The notes beneath the pieces were generated by a model. The model was not told the origin of the DNA. It saw only the letters and a program-made list of their open reading frames with translations, and did not search any database. 7,879 bases of DNA, from positions 1 to 7,879 of the forward strand of contig JAEWVM010000046.1 of the NCBI GenBank assembly GCA_023396615.1, read 5' to 3'. This document shows positions 6,376-7,879 of the stretch, in pieces. The position numbers and the translations under genes are program-made. Each line of letters opens with the position of its first letter. The stretch's first letter is position 1. This DNA is from Spirochaetota bacterium (lineage in GTDB: Bacteria > Spirochaetota > UBA4802 > JAFGJZ01).

Positions 6376-6666
6376 ATCCGTAGCCGGTATTTCAGCTCCG
6401 GCAGTATACAACACCCTGACCGGAAAATTTATCGCATACACATGAAGGTTCTTTAAAACATGAACAGAATTACAGTCAACACTAAAAAACCTCCTGCAAT
6501 AGAGCAACCATCCGGGATTCTGCTTCTCATTACTATTAAGATAATCCTAATCCGCCCCGCCGCGGAAACATACACCTCAGAGGCGGAGGTCAGTTATTTT
6601 TTTGATAAAAACAGTATTTTCTAAGTTCTTCAGAATATAATAAATGACATCAACAACACCAAAAAC

Positions 6667-6683
6667 ATTCGGCGAAGCCGAAT
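6667..6683. repeat. 7-bp hairpin with GAA triloop
   Basis: ATTCGGC and GCCGAAT are perfect complements around GAA. On the plus strand the loop is closed by C-G, giving a C(GAA)G cap, the same cap type as in the hairpins at 6693-6741 and 6839-6857. Confidence 0.6.
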
Positions 6684-6692
6684 ACATTATAA

Positions 6693-6741
6693 GCGCAGAC
6701 TATCGCAATCATTACGGAGTAATGTGCGATAGTTCTGTCGC
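6693..6741. repeat. long hairpin, about 21 base pairs, GGA loop
   Basis: The left arm reads GCG, CAG, ACTATCGCA, a two-base AT bulge, then CATTAC. The right arm reads GTAATG, TGCGATAGT, T, CTG, T, CGC. All blocks pair, with single T bulges, around a GGA loop closed by C-G. There is no T-run after it, so it is not a standard terminator. It may be a small mobile repeat (REP-like) or part of a structured RNA. Confidence 0.7.
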
Positions 6742-6762
6742 GATAAAGAGCGGGCGGGGATT

Positions 6763-6805
6763 TCAAAAGGGGCGGGGCTGGCGATTGAAGCCCGGTCCCT
6801 TTTGA
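6763..6805. repeat. 17-base imperfect inverted repeat
   Basis: TCAAAAGGG and CCCTTTTGA form nine perfect pairs. Two imperfect positions and GGGCT/AGCCC then close a nine-base loop (6780-6788). The stem is GC-rich at the top and A+T-rich at the base, but TCTTATT follows it, not a T-run. Confidence 0.6.
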
Positions 6806-6813
6806 TCTTATTG

Positions 6814-6897
6814 CATGATCCATGCGAATTCGGATTTTAAAGGTGCGGAGCACCTTTTGTGTATCACATGACACCATGCGAAACCGGATTACAAAGG
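6814..6897. repeat. two diverged direct repeat units, about 53-base period
   Basis: The segments at 6814-6843 and 6867-6897 share CATGA, CCATGCGAA, CGGATT and AAAGG in the same order, with differences only at the positions between. Each is followed by a short stem: GGTGC/GCACC at 6842-6854 after the first and GCAGG/CCTGC at 6900-6916 after the second. This looks like an old tandem duplication of a unit made of a conserved motif plus a hairpin. Confidence 0.55.
6839..6857. repeat. 8-bp hairpin with GGA triloop
   Basis: AAAGGTGC and GCACCTTT are perfect complements around GGA and are followed by one more T. The C(GGA)G cap repeats the cap of the long hairpin at 6693-6741. Confidence 0.6.
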
Positions 6898-6919
6898 AAG
6901 CAGGAACGATCCCTGCAAA

Positions 6920-6976
6920 GCGATGCCTTCAATACGCAACAGGAGGTTGCAACAAAAGGCATCGCAAGAAGCCTTT
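6920..6976. repeat. nested and mutually exclusive stems before metY
   Basis: GCGATGCCTT (6920-6929) pairs perfectly with AAGGCATCGC (6956-6965) and encloses a second stem, GCAAC/GTTGC (6936-6940 with 6946-6950), whose loop is AGGAG. The same AAAGGC (6955-6960) can instead pair with GCCTTT (6971-6976). The two folds exclude each other, the layout of a conformational switch, but no ligand class is recognised. Confidence 0.5.
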
Positions 6977-6988
6977 GACAACAAGTCC

Positions 6989-7025
6989 GCCTGACTCTCA
7001 GGCATTTCCTACTATTCCGATAGTA
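6989..7025. repeat. two small hairpins beside the metY promoter
   Basis: GCCTGA/TCAGGC (6989-7003, CTC loop) and TACTAT/ATAGTA (7010-7025, TCCG loop) are both perfect six-base stems directly before the TTGACA at 7032. They could be operator half-sites for a dimeric regulator of metY. Confidence 0.4.
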
Positions 7026-7031
7026 TTTCAC

Positions 7032-7059
7032 TTGACAATAATTCATTCTCTATCATATT
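7032..7059 (+). promoter_or_regulatory. candidate metY promoter
   Basis: A perfect -35 box TTGACA (7032-7037) is followed after 16 bases by CATATT (7054-7059), four of six matches to the -10 consensus. Transcription would start about 15 bases before the ATG, leaving almost no leader. A second TTGACA at 6975-6980 has no good -10 box at the right distance. Confidence 0.5.
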
Positions 7060-7079
7060 GGTAGCATATAGGAGGATTT

Positions 7080-7879
7080 ATGAGCAAAATAGATTCAAAA
7101 CTGAGGGCGGAATCCCTCGCTGTTCACGCCGGACAGGAAGCCGACCCCGTAACAGGTTCAAGAGCAGTTCCGATTTACCAGACTACATCCTATCAGTTCA
7201 AAGACGCGGAACACGCAGCCGCTCTTTTCGGCTTGAAGGAATTCGGAAACATATATACTCGTCTCATGAATCCTACTACCGATGTACTTGAAAAACGCGT
7301 TGCCGCTCTCGACGGCGGAATCGGCGCCCTTGCTGTAGCAAGCGGTCAAAGCGCGATATCTCTCGCACTTTTAAACATTGCACAGTCGGGTGATGAAATC
7401 GTTTCATTCGACAATCTTTACGGCGGAACTTATACTCTCTTCAAAAATACATTCGCGCGCTTCGGCATAAAAGTTAACTTCGTTAAATCAAACGATCTCG
7501 AAGCGCTGAAAAAAGCCATTACATCCAAAACAAAAGCCGTTTATGCAGAGTCGATAGGAAACCCGAAACTCGATGTCGCGGATATCGAATCAGCATCAAA
7601 AATCGCGCATGAAAACGGAATACCTCTCGTCATAGACAACACGGTTTCTCCATATCTTCTCCGTCCGTTCGATTTCGGAGCCGACATCATCGTATATTCG
7701 GCAACCAAATTTCTCGGCGGTCACGGAACAAGTCTCGGCGGAATTATAGTCGACTCAGGAAAATTCAACTGGGAAAACGGAAAGTTTCCTTTAATCACTG
7801 AGCCCGATCCGAGCTATCACGGACTCAAGTTTACTGAAGCACTAAAACCGATCGGAAATATAGCGTACATCATCAAAGC
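7080..7879 (+). CDS. metY: O-acetylhomoserine sulfhydrylase-type PLP enzyme, MetY family (partial)
   Basis: This frame is open from ATG 7080 to the window edge, 266 complete codons of a family that is usually about 430 residues. The enzyme uses pyridoxal phosphate to replace the acetyl group of O-acetylhomoserine with sulfide, making homocysteine for methionine synthesis in the cytoplasm. Seen here: the opening RAESLAVHAGQEADPVTGSR; PIYQTTSYQF; YTRLMNPTTDVLEKRVAALD; the cofactor-phosphate region ASGQSAISLAL; SIGNPKLDVADI; IDNTVSPYLLRPFDFGADI; and YSATKFLGGHGTSLGG, with the cofactor-binding Lys210. AGGAGG at 7070-7075 sets the start. The gene is G+C-richer than the phage block and looks like resident chromosome. 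Other members of the Cys/Met-metabolism PLP family are possible, but the 'NPTTDVLEKR' and 'SGQSAI' blocks fit MetY best. Confidence 0.93.
   Translation, partial: MSKIDSKLRAESLAVHAGQEADPVTGSRAVPIYQTTSYQFKDAEHAAALFGLKEFGNIYTRLMNPTTDVLEKRVAALDGGIGALAVASGQSAISLALLNIAQSGDEIVSFDNLYGGTYTLFKNTFARFGIKVNFVKSNDLEALKKAITSKTKAVYAESIGNPKLDVADIESASKIAHENGIPLVIDNTVSPYLLRPFDFGADIIVYSATKFLGGHGTSLGGIIVDSGKFNWENGKFPLITEPDPSYHGLKFTEALKPIGNIAYIIK

Larger units (their letters stand above)
6376..7079. other. 704-base intergenic region with dense inverted repeats
   Basis: This lies between the divergent vsr and metY genes. The first 270 bases hold the vsr leader and an ACCTC/GAGGT stem at about 6575-6591 followed after six bases by a T-run, too weak to call a terminator. 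From about 6660 to 7030 nearly every stretch can fold; the main elements are listed separately. I compared the region with the SAM (S-box) pattern expected before met genes, but the order of elements does not fit. Short reading frames on both strands here look like by-products of the repeats. Confidence 0.6.

Noticed and set aside
6376..6507. A 44-residue N-terminal extension of Vsr from a TTG at 6507.
   Set aside because: Known Vsr proteins begin at the MDHLT-type Met, and the AGGAGG inside the extension has no in-frame start at a proper distance.
6575..6607. Stem ACCTC/GAGGT followed by a T-run, as a possible terminator.
   Set aside because: The five-base stem is weak, the T-run begins six bases after it, and no plus-strand gene ends nearby.
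6776..6795. Partial likeness to the S-box SAM riboswitch core (CTGG, then GAAGCCCGG) upstream of metY.
   Set aside because: The following GCAACC, GGTGC-AA-TCC and closing stem elements are not in the required order, and the bases belong to a simple inverted repeat (6763-6805).
6650..7064. Short open frames on both strands between vsr and metY.
   Set aside because: They run across inverted repeats, overlap each other, lack ribosome binding sites and have compositions unlike real proteins.
7058..7349. Open frames on both strands overlapping the start of metY.
   Set aside because: They are out-of-frame shadows of a confidently identified gene.
1..7879. CRISPR arrays, tRNA or rRNA genes.
   Set aside because: I saw no regularly spaced identical repeats, no cloverleaf-like segment ending in CCA, and no conserved rRNA blocks.

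Overview
The window joins three blocks. Positions 1-3960 (+ strand) are the early operon of a Mu-like transposable phage or a derivative of one. Positions 3961-6375 are an A+T-rich segment with two minus-strand genes, a DNA cytosine-C5 methyltransferase and a Vsr mismatch endonuclease. Positions 6376-7879 are a hairpin-rich intergenic region followed by the start of a chromosomal metY-type gene. Base composition follows these blocks: sample 60-base lines count 26 G+C at 1261-1320, 8 at 5341-5400 and 32 at 7681-7740.

The Mu-like block is one tightly packed transcription unit. In order it holds: the 3' end of an upstream gene (probably the transposase), a MuB-type AAA+ ATPase, a Gam-type DNA-end-binding protein, a GemA/gp16-family protein, a DUF5675-family protein, a small ASCH-domain protein, a 56-residue protein that matches only the glycyl-radical tail of anaerobic ribonucleotide reductase, a DEDDh exonuclease, and a small lipoprotein with a C-terminal membrane helix. 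Most junctions overlap by 1 to 26 bases. The first four genes follow the A-B-gam-gemA order of phage Mu. The next five are accessory, and the expected mor, lysozyme, head and tail genes do not follow.

The most interesting item is the stand-alone glycyl-radical tail (2901-3071). It resembles a 'spare part' for class III NrdD, analogous to what YfiD/GrcA does for pyruvate formate-lyase. The last gene of the operon has the layout of a unimolecular spanin. The MuB-like protein appears to carry its helix-turn-helix at the C-terminus, whereas in phage Mu MuB it is N-terminal.

The methyltransferase and Vsr would form a standard pair: methylation at C5 plus repair of the T:G mismatches left by 5-methylcytosine deamination. 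No cognate restriction enzyme is visible. The 660-base gap between the two genes holds only short broken reading frames.

The host looks like a bacterium with strong AGGAGG-type ribosome binding sites. The glycyl-radical protein points to an anaerobic or facultative host, and the lipoprotein/spanin-like gene points to a diderm envelope. I cannot name the taxon. The 400 bases before metY contain many inverted repeats, including a hairpin of about 21 base pairs, two diverged units of about 53 bases, and two mutually exclusive stems. I do not recognise this region as a known riboswitch.
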